Shown: positions 37,998 to 47,509, counted from the first letter of the stretch. The stretch is 64,000 nucleotides of DNA from Brachybacterium phenoliresistens (GCF_000576425.1 NZ_KK069988.1:291976-355975); one strand, 5' to 3'. The notes: generated by a model from the sequence alone, not told the origin. Made by a program: numbers and translations.

Positions 37998-39074
37998 GTG
38001 TCCTCCTCGATCTATCCCCTGGTCTTCCGCCACCTCCTGCGCCGCCTGGATGCCGAGCAGGCGCATCGGCTGACCATGACCGCCCTGCACCGCGCGCACA
38101 GCCTCCCCGGCGGACCCGCCGTGCTGCGCGCCCTCTTCCGCACCCCGGCCCCGGGGCGCGACCGGCGCCCGGCGCGCACCGTCCTCGGAGCCCCGCACCG
38201 CAGCCCCTTCGGCCTGGCCGCGGGCTTCGACAAGCAGGGCGAGGCGCCGCTCGCGCTGCTGGACCTCGGGTTCGGGCACGTGGAGATCGGCACCGTCACC
38301 GCGAAGCCGCAGCCGGGCAACCCGCGCCCGCGCTCCTTCCGGCTGATCGAGGACCGCGCGCTGATCAACCGGATGGGCTTCAACAACCCCGGGGCCGCCG
38401 CGGTGGCGCGGAACCTCGCCCGGGCCCGCGCGAGCGAGCGCGGCCAGCGCGCCGTGATCGGCGTGAACATCGGCAAGTCCAAGGTCACCGCCCTCGAGGA
38501 CGCCGCCGAGGACTACCGCTTCTCCGCCCAGCTGCTCGCCCCCTACGCGAGCTACCTCGCGATCAACGTCTCCAGCCCCAACACGCCCGGTCTGCGGGAC
38601 CTGCAGTCCGCCGACTCCCTGCGCCCGATCCTCGAGGCCGTGCTCGAGGAGGCCGGGAAGGCCGGCCGGGACCTGGGCCGCGAGATCCCGGTGCTCGTGA
38701 AGATCGCCCCCGACCTGCACGATGCGGACATCCTCGACGTGGCCCGGCTGAGCCAGGAGGTCGGCATCGCCGGGGTGATCGCGACGAACACCACCATCAC
38801 CCGGCCCGAGTCCCTGCGCGAGGACCGCGCGCGCATCGAGGAGATCGGGGCCGGCGGCCTGTCCGGCCCCGTCCTGGCCGAGCGCTCCCTCGCCGTGCTG
38901 CGCCTGCTGCGCGGGGCGCTGCCGGCCGAGGCGGTCGTCATCAGCTGCGGAGGCGTGGTTACCGCGGCCGATGTCCGCGAGCGCCTCGATGCCGGCGCCG
39001 ATCTCGTCCAGGGGTACACCGCGCTCATCTACGAGGGGCCCGGCTGGCCGGGGCGGATCGCGCGAGGTCTCTGA
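37998..39074 (+). CDS. pyrD: Dihydroorotate dehydrogenase, quinone-dependent (class 2)
   Basis: A 358-residue membrane-associated flavoenzyme for pyrimidine synthesis. The N-terminal 40 residues are the amphipathic quinone-binding helices of class 2 enzymes (YPLVFRHLLRRLDAEQAHRL). The core shows GLAAGFDKQGEAP, NRMGFNNPG, the catalytic serine in NVSSPNTPGLRDLQ and the FMN-binding ISCGGV. It starts with GTG at 37998, three bases after the upstream gene, with no clear ribosome site. Confidence 0.95.
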   Translation: MSSSIYPLVFRHLLRRLDAEQAHRLTMTALHRAHSLPGGPAVLRALFRTPAPGRDRRPARTVLGAPHRSPFGLAAGFDKQGEAPLALLDLGFGHVEIGTVTAKPQPGNPRPRSFRLIEDRALINRMGFNNPGAAAVARNLARARASERGQRAVIGVNIGKSKVTALEDAAEDYRFSAQLLAPYASYLAINVSSPNTPGLRDLQSADSLRPILEAVLEEAGKAGRDLGREIPVLVKIAPDLHDADILDVARLSQEVGIAGVIATNTTITRPESLREDRARIEEIGAGGLSGPVLAERSLAVLRLLRGALPAEAVVISCGGVVTAADVRERLDAGADLVQGYTALIYEGPGWPGRIARGL

Positions 39075-39091
39075 GGGTCCCCGCGGGCGCC

Positions 39092-39097
39092 TAGGCT
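39092..39097 (+). promoter_or_regulatory. -10 element giving a leaderless rarA mRNA
   Basis: TAGGCT is followed by GGAGGG and then the ATG at 39104. The purine run is too close to act as a ribosome site, so a leaderless start is more likely. Confidence 0.5.
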
Positions 39098-39103
39098 GGA
39101 GGG

Positions 39104-40471
39104 ATGGAGGAGGACCTGTTCTCGCTGTCCGGCGACGCCCCGGCGCCCCGCACGCTCTCGGACCGCAACCGCGACCACCGCGCGCCGCTCGCGGTGCGGA
39201 TGCGCCCGCGCAGCCTCGAGGAGATCGTCGGCCAGCGCGCCGCGCTCGAGCCCGGCAGCCCACTGCGACGCCTGGTCGCGGCCGACGACTCCCGCACCGC
39301 GCCCAGCTCCGTGATCCTCTGGGGCCCGCCCGGCACCGGCAAGACCACCCTCGCCTACGTCGTCGCACAGTCCGGCGACCGAGAGTTCGTCGAGGTCAGC
39401 GCGGTTCTCGCAGGGGTCAAGGACATCCGTGACGTGGTGGACCAGGCCCGCTCCCGGCTGCGCACCGTGGGCCGCGAGACGGTCCTGTTCGTCGACGAGG
39501 TGCACCGCTTCTCCAAGTCCCAGCAGGACGCCCTGCTGCCCAGCGTCGAGAACCGGTGGGTGACCCTCATCGCCGCCACCACCGAGAACCCGTACTTCTC
39601 GGTGATCTCCCCGCTGCTGTCCCGGTCGATCGTGCTCACCCTCGAATCCCTCGAGCGCAGCGACCTGGACACCCTGGTGGACCGGGCCCTGGCCGACGAG
39701 CGCGGTCTGGGCGGCGCGGTCACCCTCACCGAGGAGGCGCGCGAGGCGCTGCTGCGCCTGGGCGGCGGGGACGCCCGCAAGATCCTCACGTCCCTCGAGG
39801 CCGCCGCCGCGGCGGCGCTCCAGACGGAGGCCCGGGAGATCGATGCGGCGACGCTCTCGCAGGCCGTCAACCGCGCCGCCCTGCGCTACGACCGCGCCGG
39901 CGACCAGCACTACGACGTCACCAGCGCGTTCATCAAGTCCATGCGCGGCTCGGACGTGGACGCCGCGCTGCACTACCTCGCCCGGATGATCGAGGCGGGG
40001 GAGGACCCCCGGTTCATCGCCCGGCGCGTGGTGATCGCCGCCAGCGAGGAGGTCGGCATGGCGGATCCGACGGCGCTGCAGGTCGCCGTGGCCGCCATGC
40101 AGGCCGTGCAGATGCTCGGCATGCCCGAGGGGCGCATCCCGCTGGCGCAGGCGGTCGTCCACATCGCCACCGCTCCCAAGTCCAACGCCGCCTACACGGC
40201 GCTGGATGCCGCGATCGCCGATGTCCGGGCCGGGCGCGGGACGACCGTGCCCGCGGGGCTGCGCGACGCGCACTACGCGGGGGCGAAGAAGCTCGGCCAC
40301 GGCGAGGGATACCAGTACGCCCACGACGCCCCGCACGGCGTGGCGACCCAGCAGTACCCGCCGGACGACCTGGTCGGCACGGACTACTACGAGCCGACCT
40401 CCCACGGCGCGGAGGCCGACCTCGCCCGCCGGGTGCCGGCGCTGCGGCGGATCATCCGCGGCCAGGGATGA
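39104..40471 (+). CDS. rarA: Replication-associated recombination protein RarA (MgsA)
   Basis: A 455-residue AAA+ ATPase that acts at stalled replication forks. An N-terminal LF motif (MEEDLFSL) suits clamp or SSB contact. Walker A is [11 protein letters not shown], Walker [10 protein letters not shown], sensor 1 AATTENPYF and the arginine finger region SPLLSRS. The C-terminal MgsA domain includes [32 protein letters not shown] and ends with the GYQYAHD stretch. It lies 30 bases after pyrD. Confidence 0.95.
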   Translation: MEEDLFSLSGDAPAPRTLSDRNRDHRAPLAVRMRPRSLEEIVGQRAALEPGSPLRRLVAADDSRTAPSSVILWGPPGTGKTTLAYVVAQSGDREFVEVSAVLAGVKDIRDVVDQARSRLRTVGRETVLFVDEVHRFSKSQQDALLPSVENRWVTLIAATTENPYFSVISPLLSRSIVLTLESLERSDLDTLVDRALADERGLGGAVTLTEEAREALLRLGGGDARKILTSLEAAAAAALQTEAREIDAATLSQAVNRAALRYDRAGDQHYDVTSAFIKSMRGSDVDAALHYLARMIEAGEDPRFIARRVVIAASEEVGMADPTALQVAVAAMQAVQMLGMPEGRIPLAQAVVHIATAPKSNAAYTALDAAIADVRAGRGTTVPAGLRDAHYAGAKKLGHGEGYQYAHDAPHGVATQQYPPDDLVGTDYYEPTSHGAEADLARRVPALRRIIRGQG

Positions 40472-40526
40472 GGGCGCGGGTGATGGACGGCACAGGGGGA
40501 CACGACGCGGATCACGCCGTGCCCGG

Positions 40527-40555
40527 TTGAGCAGGGCGACCGCCTCGATTAGAGT
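40527..40555 (+). promoter_or_regulatory. rpsD promoter
   Basis: TTGAGC (40527-40532) and TAGAGT (40550-40555) are 17 bases apart, the ideal spacing. Transcription would start near 40562 and leave a 55-base leader. Confidence 0.7.
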
Positions 40556-40562
40556 CGTAGCC

Positions 40563-40616
40563 TGAATCCGCGGCTGCCTTTCTGGATTCACACCACGCGA
40601 ACAAGAGGTATACCTC
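40563..40616 (+). promoter_or_regulatory. rpsD leader: hairpin plus palindromic ribosome site
   Basis: TGAATCC (40563-40569) pairs with GGATTCA (40584-40590) in the leader. Directly before the GTG lies a perfect 12-base palindrome GAGGTATACCTC (40605-40616) whose first half is the ribosome site. This could hide the site or, in a dimer, bind protein. S4 often regulates its own mRNA. Confidence 0.45.
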
Positions 40617-41243
40617 GTGACCAACGTCACCCGTGCGCGCCGCCAGGCGCGCCTCTCTCGAGCCCTCGGGCTCCCGCTGACCCCGAAGTCCGTGAAGTAC
40701 TTCGAGAAGCGCCCCTACCCCCCGGGCGAGCACGGCCGCGCCCGTCGTCGCACCGAGTCGGACTACGCGGTCCGTCTCCGCGAGAAGCAGCGTCTGCGCG
40801 CGCAGTACGCCCTGCGCGAGAAGCAGATGCACCGCGCCTACCTCGATGCCAAGAAGCAGCCGGGCCTGACCGGTGAGTCGATGGTGGAGCTGCTGGAGAG
40901 CCGCCTGGACGCGCTGGTGCTGCGCGCCGGCTTCGCCCGCACCACCCTGCAGGCCCGCCAGGCCGTCGTGCACCGTCACGTGCTGGTCGACGGCAAGCTG
41001 GTGGACCGTCCCTCCTTCCGCGTGAAGCCGGGCCAGACCATCCAGATCAAGCCGAAGTCCCAGGCCATGGAGCCCTTCCAGATCGCTGCCGAGGGCGGCA
41101 ACGCCGACGTGCTGGCGTCCACGCCGGCCTACCTGTCGGTGGAGCTTCCCGAGCTCAAGGCCAAGCTGGTCTCCCGCCCCAAGCGCGCCGAGGTCCCCGT
41201 GACCGTCGACGTCGCCCTGGTCGTGGAGTACTACGCCCGCTGA
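40617..41243 (+). CDS. rpsD: 30S ribosomal protein S4
   Basis: A 208-residue primary rRNA-binding protein of the small subunit. The S4 N-terminal region (ARRQARLSRALGLPLTPKSVKYFEKRPYPPGEHG) is followed by the S4 RNA-binding domain SRLDALVLRAGFARTTLQARQAVVHRHVLVDG. It lacks the Cys4 zinc knuckle of some S4 forms (C- type). The start is GTG at 40617. It is a single gene with its own promoter and terminator, not part of the rpoA operon. Confidence 0.98.
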   Translation: MTNVTRARRQARLSRALGLPLTPKSVKYFEKRPYPPGEHGRARRRTESDYAVRLREKQRLRAQYALREKQMHRAYLDAKKQPGLTGESMVELLESRLDALVLRAGFARTTLQARQAVVHRHVLVDGKLVDRPSFRVKPGQTIQIKPKSQAMEPFQIAAEGGNADVLASTPAYLSVELPELKAKLVSRPKRAEVPVTVDVALVVEYYAR

Positions 41244-41263
41244 CCGCACCCGCTCAGCCGAAC

Positions 41264-41303
41264 AGCCCCGGCAGCCGTACTCCGGTACGCTGACCGGGGC
41301 TTT
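41264..41303 (+). terminator. Intrinsic terminator after rpsD
   Basis: The AGCCCCGG and CCGGGGCT arms, with inner GTAC/GTAC pairing, form a long hairpin followed by TTTCGCTTTC. Confidence 0.85.
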
Positions 41304-41348
41304 CGCTTTCCCCTCCGTACGACCCGTCCAGGAAGGACACCCACCCCC

Positions 41349-44057
41349 ATGCGCACCGCCGAGATCCAGAGACGATTCCTCGACTTCTTCGAGAAGAAGG
41401 GGCACGCCGCAGTGCCCAGCGCCTCGCTCGTCTCCTCGGATCCGTCGATCCTCTTCACGATCGCCGGCATGGTGCCGTTCATCCCGTACATCGTGGGGAC
41501 CGAGAAGGCGCCCTGGCCGCGCGCCGCGAGCGTGCAGAAGTGCATCCGCACCAACGACATCGAGAACGTCGGGCGCACCACGCGGCACGGCACCTTCTTC
41601 CAGATGGCCGGGAACTTCTCCTTCGGCGACTACTTCAAGGCCGGGGCGATCGACTTCTCCTGGGAGCTCCTCACCTCCTCGCAGGACGAGGGCGGGTTCG
41701 GCCTGGACCCGCAGCGGCTGTGGATCACCCTGTGGGAGGAGGACCAGGAGTCCTACACCCATCTCACCGAGGTGATCGGCCTGGATCCCGCCCGCATCGT
41801 GCAGCTGCCCTGGGAGGAGAGCTGCTGGGACACCGGCCAGCCCGGCCCCGCCGGCTCCACCGGCGAGTGGTACTACGACCGCGGCCCCGACTACGGGCCC
41901 GACGCCCCCTCGGGCCGGCAGGCGCAGTGGCCCGGCGACGAGCGCGCCGAGGACCGCTACCTCGAGATCTGGAACCTCGTGTTCGACCAGTTCCTGCGCG
42001 GTCCCGGCGCGGGCAAGGACTACGAGCTGCTCGGCGAGCTGGACGACAAGGCCATCGACACCGGGCTCGGCGTCGAGCGCCTGGCCTACCTGCTGCAGGA
42101 CAAGCAGAACATGTACGAGACCGACCAGGTCTTCCCCGTCATCGAGCGCACCCAGCAGCTCACGGGCCGCACCTACGGCGCCGATGCGGAGGACGACGTG
42201 CGCATGCGCGTGGTCGCCGACCACGTCCGCAGCGCGATGATGCTCGCCTCGGACGGCGTGCGCCCCGGCAACGAGGGCCGCGGCTACGTCATGCGGCGCC
42301 TGATCCGCCGTGCGGTACGCTCCGTGCGCCTGCTCGGCTACGACCGGCCCGCGATGCCGGAGCTGCTTCCCGTGTCGCTGACAGCGATGCAGGAGGCCTA
42401 CCCCTCCCTCGAGGCCGACGCCGAGCGCATCCGCGAGGTCATCTACGCGGAGGAGGACGCCTTCCGCCGCACCCTGGTCACCGGGAGCGCGATCTTCGAC
42501 CAGGTCGCCGAGGAGGTGCGGGCCTCGGGCGGCCGCAGCGTCTCCGGCGCCGACGCGTTCCGGCTGCATGACACCTACGGCTTCCCGATCGACCTGACCC
42601 TGGAGATGGCCCAGGAGGTCGGGCTGTCCGTGGACGAGGGCGGCTTCCGCTCCGCCATGCAGGAGCAACGCGAGCGGGCGCGGGCGGATGCGGCCGCGAA
42701 GAAGGGCGGCCATGCGGACACGGCCGTCTACAACCGCCTCCTGGGCGAGCGCGGCGAGGCCGTGCCGTTCCTCGGCTACACCGACCACACCGTCTCCACC
42801 ACCGTCGAGTCCGTGCTCGTGGACGGCGCCCTCGTCGACGCGGTCGACGCCCCGGCCGAGGTCGAGATCGTCCTCGCCGCCACCCCGTTCTACGCGGAGA
42901 TGGGCGGTCAGCTGGCCGATCAGGGCCGCATCGCGCTGAACAACGGCGGCATCGTCGAGGTCGACGACGTGCAGTCCCCGGTGAAGGGCCTCATCGTGCA
43001 TCGCGGACGCCTGGTCGAGGGCACGGCGGCGGCCGGCGTCGGCGCGATCGCCGAGATCGACCTCGAGCGCCGCGGCGCGATCGCGCGCGCCCACACCGCG
43101 ACCCACATGGTCCACCAGGCGCTGCGCGAGGAGCTCGGCGACGGCGCCACCCAGGCGGGCTCGGAGAACTCCCCGGGCCGCATGCGCTTCGACTTCCGGT
43201 ACGGCCAGGGGGTGCCCAGGAGCTCCCTGGAGCAGATCGAGGGGCGGGTCAACACGCAGCTGCAGCAGGAGCTGCTGGTCACCGACCAGCAGATGCCCCT
43301 GGAGGAGGCCCGCGCCGCCGGCGCGATGGCCCTGTTCGGCGAGAAGTACCCGGAGATCGTCCGGGTCGTCTCCATCGGCGGGGACTGGTCCAAGGAGCTG
43401 TGCGCCGGGACGCACGTCGCCACCACCGGAGCGATCGGCACCGTCCAGCTCATGGGCGAGTCCTCGATCGGGTCCGGGGTGCGCCGCGTCGACGCGCTGG
43501 TGGGCCTGTCGGCATACCGCTTCCAGGCCAAGGAGCACGCGCTCGTCTCCCAGCTCACCGAGCTGCTGAAGGTCGGCTCCGCCGAGGATCTCCCGGAGCG
43601 GGTCCGCGGCCTCGCCCAGCGGGTGAAGGACATGGAGAAGCAGCTCGCCGCCCTGCGCGGCGCCCAGCTGCAGGCCCAGGCCGGGGAGCTCGCCGGCAGC
43701 GCCCGCGACGCGGGTGGGGTGCGCCTGCTCGTGCACGATGCGGGGGAGGGCGTCGCCGCGGGAGACCTGCGCACGCTGGTCACGGACCTCCGCTCCCGCC
43801 TCGGCGAGGACGCTCCGAGCGTCGTCGCGGTCACCGGCTCGGTCGACGGGAAGGCCGCCCTGGTCGTCGCGACCAATGCGAGCGCCCGGGAGAAGGGGCT
43901 CCGGGCCGGGGCGCTGCTGCGCGCCGGGGCGGAGGCCATGGGCGGGCGCGGAGGCGGCAAGGACGACCTTGCGCAGGGAGGCGGCGGCGACAGCGCCCGG
44001 ACCGCCCAGGCGCTGGACGCGGTCGCCGCCGCGGTCACGGTCGCCGCGTCCGCATGA
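41349..44057 (+). CDS. alaS: Alanyl-tRNA synthetase
   Basis: A 902-residue class II synthetase. The catalytic core opens with MRTAEIQRRFLDFFEKKGHAAVPSASL and has FTIAGMVPF and GRTTRHGTFFQMAGNFSFGDYFK. The editing-domain zinc motifs HTATHMVHQAL and CAGTHVATTGAIG are intact. The C-terminal coiled coil (VRGLAQRVKDMEKQLAALRGAQ) and the Gly-rich C-Ala end (GGRGGGKDDLAQGGG) are present. AGGAAGGA lies 11 bases before the ATG. It overlaps ruvX by four bases. Confidence 0.98.
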   Translation: MRTAEIQRRFLDFFEKKGHAAVPSASLVSSDPSILFTIAGMVPFIPYIVGTEKAPWPRAASVQKCIRTNDIENVGRTTRHGTFFQMAGNFSFGDYFKAGAIDFSWELLTSSQDEGGFGLDPQRLWITLWEEDQESYTHLTEVIGLDPARIVQLPWEESCWDTGQPGPAGSTGEWYYDRGPDYGPDAPSGRQAQWPGDERAEDRYLEIWNLVFDQFLRGPGAGKDYELLGELDDKAIDTGLGVERLAYLLQDKQNMYETDQVFPVIERTQQLTGRTYGADAEDDVRMRVVADHVRSAMMLASDGVRPGNEGRGYVMRRLIRRAVRSVRLLGYDRPAMPELLPVSLTAMQEAYPSLEADAERIREVIYAEEDAFRRTLVTGSAIFDQVAEEVRASGGRSVSGADAFRLHDTYGFPIDLTLEMAQEVGLSVDEGGFRSAMQEQRERARADAAAKKGGHADTAVYNRLLGERGEAVPFLGYTDHTVSTTVESVLVDGALVDAVDAPAEVEIVLAATPFYAEMGGQLADQGRIALNNGGIVEVDDVQSPVKGLIVHRGRLVEGTAAAGVGAIAEIDLERRGAIARAHTATHMVHQALREELGDGATQAGSENSPGRMRFDFRYGQGVPRSSLEQIEGRVNTQLQQELLVTDQQMPLEEARAAGAMALFGEKYPEIVRVVSIGGDWSKELCAGTHVATTGAIGTVQLMGESSIGSGVRRVDALVGLSAYRFQAKEHALVSQLTELLKVGSAEDLPERVRGLAQRVKDMEKQLAALRGAQLQAQAGELAGSARDAGGVRLLVHDAGEGVAAGDLRTLVTDLRSRLGEDAPSVVAVTGSVDGKAALVVATNASAREKGLRAGALLRAGAEAMGGRGGGKDDLAQGGGGDSARTAQALDAVAAAVTVAASA

Positions 44058-44602
44058 CCGGGCAGGGCGGCGGCGTTCCGCGCGGCATCCGGTTCGGCGT
44101 GGACGTCGGCGACGTCCGCGTCGGACTGGCCCGCAGCGACCTGGACGGCCTGATCGCGACCCCGATCGACACGCTGGCCCGCGACACCGCCGCCGCGACG
44201 GTGCTGGATCATGTCCGGGAGATGGAGCCGCGTGCCATCATGGTCGGGCTGCCCCGACGACTGGACGGCAGCGAGGGCCCGGCGGCCCGGAAGGCCCGCG
44301 ACTTCTGCGCGGAGCTCACGGCCGCCCTCCTCGCGGCGGGCCAGGACGTCGAGGTCAGACTGGTCGACGAACGGCTCACCACGGTCGATGCCCACAAGGC
44401 CCTGCACTCCGCGGGCCGCAAGGGACGCAAGCACCGCACCGTGGTGGACCAGGTCGCGGCCGTGATGATCCTGCAGAGCGCCCTGGAGACGGAGCGCAGC
44501 ACGGGAGCGCGGGCCGGCGAGCTGGTCGAGCCCGCCCTCCCCGACGGGACCCCGCCCGACGGCGAGGTCCCGCCCTCCTCACCGGCGCGGAAGGAACCCT
44601 GA
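44054..44602 (+). CDS. ruvX: Putative Holliday junction resolvase RuvX/YqgF
   Basis: A 182-residue RNase H-like protein implicated in recombination or rRNA processing. Motifs are RFGVDVGDVRVGLARSD, IMVGLPRRLDGSEG and the acidic VRLVDERLTTVDAHK, then RTVVDQVAAVMILQ. The C-terminal 40 residues are disordered Pro/Glu-rich. The ATG overlaps the alaS stop and its own stop shares one base with the mltG ATG, so alaS-ruvX-mltG-aroE form an operon. Confidence 0.93.
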   Translation: MTGQGGGVPRGIRFGVDVGDVRVGLARSDLDGLIATPIDTLARDTAAATVLDHVREMEPRAIMVGLPRRLDGSEGPAARKARDFCAELTAALLAAGQDVEVRLVDERLTTVDAHKALHSAGRKGRKHRTVVDQVAAVMILQSALETERSTGARAGELVEPALPDGTPPDGEVPPSSPARKEP

Positions 44603-45792
44603 TGAACAAGCGCAGCTCCTTCGACGAGATCGCCGACTCCCAGAGCGGCGAGCCCTCGTCCGAGGCGGAGGGCGGCGCCGTGGTCAAGAAGCCGCTCACC
44701 GGCCGTCGACGTGCTCCGCGCCGCAGCCCGCTGCGCCGAGTGCTGCCCGTGCTCGTCGTCCTCCTCGCGATCGGCGGCCTCGGCGTCGGCGGCGTGTACG
44801 GGTACCAGTGGCTCACCGGCGCGGTGAACATCGGCCAGGCCGAGCCGACCGACTACGAGGGGCCCGGCACCGGCGAGGTCGTGATCGAGGTCAAGCAGGG
44901 CGACACCGGAACCGACATCGCCAAGACGCTCGTCGAGAACGACGTCATCCTCTCCACCGGCCCGTTCATCTCCCTGTTCGCCAACACGCCGGAGGCCGCC
45001 TCGATCACGCCGGGCACCTACCGGCTCAGGACGCAGATGTCCTCCTCCGCGGCGCTCACGATGCTGCTGGACCCGGCGAGCCTGGCCGGATTCCGGGTGA
45101 CGATCCCGGAGGGACTGCGCCTGAGCGACATCTACCCGCGGCTCTCGGAGGCGACGGGCATCCCCGTCGAGGACTTCGAGGCGCTCACCGGCGATCCGGC
45201 CGCCATCGGGGTCCCGGAGAACCCCGCCGGGAGCATCGAGGGGTACCTGTGGCCCGGCCGCTACGACATCCCCGAGGACGCCACCGCCCAGCAGGTGCTC
45301 ACGATGATGTGGGAGCGCATGAAGTCCGAGCTCGAGGCGCGCGAGATCCCGCCGGACCAGTGGCACTCCACGCTCACCATCGCCTCGATCGCCGAGAAGG
45401 AGGCGCGCACCCCCGAGGACTACGGCAAGGTGGCCCGGACCATCGACAACCGCCTGGCGGGAGTCGGCGAGGCCGGCGGCCGGCCGATGAAGCTGCAGCT
45501 GGACTCCACCGTCGCCTACGTCTCGGGCCGCAAGGCCGTCTCCACCACCCCGGAGGAGCGGGCCGTGGACAGCCCGTACAACACCTATATGCGCGCCGGC
45601 CTCCCCGTCGGCCCGATCGCCAACCCCGGCGCGGCGACCATCGACGCCGTGCTCGACCCGCCGGAGGGCGACTGGCTGTACTGGGTGACCGTCAACACCG
45701 ACACGGGCGAGACCAAGTTCGCGACCACCAAGGCGGAGCATGACGCCAACGTCCGCGAATGGCAGGAATGGGCGGCGGCCAAGGATGGCTGA
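44602..45792 (+). CDS. mltG: Endolytic murein transglycosylase MltG
   Basis: A 396-residue membrane protein that cuts nascent peptidoglycan strands. A cytosolic, basic N-terminus of about 48 residues is followed by one membrane helix (about 49-68) and an extracytoplasmic LysM-like region (VVIEVKQGDTGTDIAKTLVEN). The YceG catalytic domain has its glutamate in TIASIAEKEARTPEDYGKVARTI, then LQLDSTVAYV and SPYNTYMRAGLPVGPIANPG. Its end overlaps aroE by eight bases. Confidence 0.94.
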   Translation: MNKRSSFDEIADSQSGEPSSEAEGGAVVKKPLTGRRRAPRRSPLRRVLPVLVVLLAIGGLGVGGVYGYQWLTGAVNIGQAEPTDYEGPGTGEVVIEVKQGDTGTDIAKTLVENDVILSTGPFISLFANTPEAASITPGTYRLRTQMSSSAALTMLLDPASLAGFRVTIPEGLRLSDIYPRLSEATGIPVEDFEALTGDPAAIGVPENPAGSIEGYLWPGRYDIPEDATAQQVLTMMWERMKSELEAREIPPDQWHSTLTIASIAEKEARTPEDYGKVARTIDNRLAGVGEAGGRPMKLQLDSTVAYVSGRKAVSTTPEERAVDSPYNTYMRAGLPVGPIANPGAATIDAVLDPPEGDWLYWVTVNTDTGETKFATTKAEHDANVREWQEWAAAKDG

Positions 45793-46660
45793 GCCCGGGC
45801 ACGCGACGTCGAACGGACGCTTCGCCGTGGTCGGCAGCCCCATCGGCCATTCCCTGTCCCCGGTGCTGCACCGCGCCGCCTACCGGGCGCTGGGGCTGGA
45901 CGGCCCCACGTACGACGCCTTCGAGGTGCCGGCCGGCCGGCTGCGGCAGTTCCTCGCCGACGGGCCGGGGCGCGACCTGCGCGGGCTGAGCGTGACGATG
46001 CCCGGCAAGCCCGAGGCGTTCGCGCTCGCGGCGCACCACGATGCGGTGAGCGCGCGCCTGCGCATCTCGAACACGCTCGTGCGCGCGGACGATGGCAGCT
46101 GGCGGGCCGAGAACCACGACGTCCACGGGATCGTCGCCACCTTCGCCGACCACGGGCTGCGGGGGATCACCCGGGGCGGGGTGCTGGGCTCCGGCGCGAC
46201 GGCCCTGTCCGCGACCGATGCGCTGGCCGAGATGGGTGCGCAGGAGATCCTGTTCAGCGCCCGCGCGCCCGAGAAGCTCGCGCCGCTGCTCGCCCACGCC
46301 GCCGAGCGCGGTGCCGCCGGTCGCGTGGTGGACTGGTCCGAGAGCCGCACCGTGCTCTCCGCCGACGCCGTGGTCAGCGCGATCGCGGCCCCCGGCTCCC
46401 CGCCGCTGCGCACCGCATGGGAGTCCGCCGGGAGCCTCCCCGTCCCGGCGGTCTTCCTCGACGTCCTCTACGATCCGTGGCCCAGTCCGCTCACCGAGCT
46501 CCTCGCCGAGCGCGGGGGAGCGGTCGCCAGCGGTCTCGAGATGCTCGTGCACCAGGCCGCCCGGCAGGTCGAGTCCATGCTCGGCGTGGACGAGGGGCCC
46601 GTCGCGCCGATGATGCAGGCGGCTCTCGAGGAGCTGGCCCGCCGCGCCGACGAGGCCTGA
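45785..46660 (+). CDS. aroE: Shikimate dehydrogenase
   Basis: A 291-residue enzyme reducing 3-dehydroshikimate in aromatic amino acid synthesis. The substrate loop is VVGSPIGHSLSPVLH, the catalytic lysine is in LSVTMPGKPEA, and the nucleotide fold is GVLGSGATALSA. The usual NTD motif reads NHD (AENHDVHGI), keeping the catalytic aspartate but changing the threonine. Serine instead of Asn before VT is normal in actinobacteria. It is the last gene of the alaS operon; ATG 45785 overlaps mltG. Confidence 0.92.
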   Translation: MAEPGHATSNGRFAVVGSPIGHSLSPVLHRAAYRALGLDGPTYDAFEVPAGRLRQFLADGPGRDLRGLSVTMPGKPEAFALAAHHDAVSARLRISNTLVRADDGSWRAENHDVHGIVATFADHGLRGITRGGVLGSGATALSATDALAEMGAQEILFSARAPEKLAPLLAHAAERGAAGRVVDWSESRTVLSADAVVSAIAAPGSPPLRTAWESAGSLPVPAVFLDVLYDPWPSPLTELLAERGGAVASGLEMLVHQAARQVESMLGVDEGPVAPMMQAALEELARRADEA

Positions 46661-46711
46661 GGCACCGCGTCCTGCCGGATCGGAGCCGGGCCGTGCCGCT
46701 CGGGGGAGCTC

Positions 46712-47194
46712 TCAGGCGCTCTCGCCCGGAGCGGCGGATCCCTCGTACCCGAGTTGCCGCCACGCCTCGTACACCGCGATCGATGCCGAGTTGGCGAGAT
46801 TGAGGCTGCGGCGCGCCGGGAGCATCGGGATCCGCAGATGCGCCGTCACCCGCGGGTGCGCGAGCACGTGCTCGGGCAGGCCCGTCGGCTCGGCGCCGAA
46901 CAGCAGGACGTCGTCCCGGCGGTACTCGACGTCCGCGAAGGACGTCTCGGTCCGTGCAGTGAACGCGAAGACCCGCGATCCGGGCAGCGTCGCGAGCGCC
47001 GTGTCGATGTCGGGGTGGATCCGCACCTCGGCGAGATCGTGGTAGTCCAGTCCCGCGCGGCGCAGCTTGGCGTCCTCGAAGTCGAAGCCGAGCGGCTCGA
47101 CGAGATGCAGGCGCGCTCCGGTGACGGCGGCCAGGCGGATCGCATTGCCGGTGTTCCCGGCGATGCGGGGCTCGTGGAAGATGACGTGGACCAT
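46712..47194 (-). CDS. trmL: tRNA (cytidine/uridine-34-2'-O)-methyltransferase TrmL-like
   Basis: A 160-residue SPOUT methyltransferase. The three SpoU motifs are IFHEPRIAGNTGNAIRLAA, LLFGAEPTGLPEHVL and IPMLPARRSLNLANSASIAVYEAWRQ. The compact size, lacking an extra RNA-binding domain, points to TrmL, which methylates the wobble ribose of tRNA-Leu. A tRNA-Leu gene lies just upstream, probably by chance. The ATG at 47194 follows GGGAGG. It converges on aroE. Confidence 0.93.
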   Translation of the reverse strand: MVHVIFHEPRIAGNTGNAIRLAAVTGARLHLVEPLGFDFEDAKLRRAGLDYHDLAEVRIHPDIDTALATLPGSRVFAFTARTETSFADVEYRRDDVLLFGAEPTGLPEHVLAHPRVTAHLRIPMLPARRSLNLANSASIAVYEAWRQLGYEGSAAPGESA

Positions 47195-47367
47195 GCCGGG
47201 ATCCTCCCACGTCGCCTCCGGCCGGCAGAAGGCACGGGCACGGGCGCCGCCCGAGCGTGATTGTCTTCACGAACAGCGTCTGTGGTGGTCACAGCGTCAT
47301 GGACGCCCCTCGGCTCGTGCTACTGTTTACTCGTTGCCTTCGCGGTGGGAGCCGCGGAAGATCACCT

Positions 47368-47453
47368 GTCCGGGTGGCGGAATTGGCAGACGCGCTAGCT
47401 TGAGGTGCTAGTGCCCGTATTAGGGCGTGGGGGTTCAAGTCCCCCCTCGGACA
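47368..47453 (+). tRNA. tRNA-Leu (GAG)
   Basis: An 86-base class II tRNA. The acceptor GTCCGGG pairs with CTCGGAC. The anticodon loop TTGAGGT gives GAG, a long variable arm (TGCCCGTATTAGGGCG) is present, and the T arm is GGTTCAAGTCC. The discriminator is A, and full CCA is not encoded. Confidence 0.96.
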
Positions 47454-47475
47454 CCGACGATGTCGCAGGACATCG

Positions 47476-47509
47476 GAAGGGCCCCGACGCAGATGCGTCG
47501 GGGCCCTTC
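47476..47509. terminator. Terminator after tRNA-Leu
   Basis: A perfect 16-bp stem (47476-47491 with 47494-47509) with a minimal loop lies 22 bases after the tRNA and faces the opposing repeat-protein gene. Confidence 0.85.
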
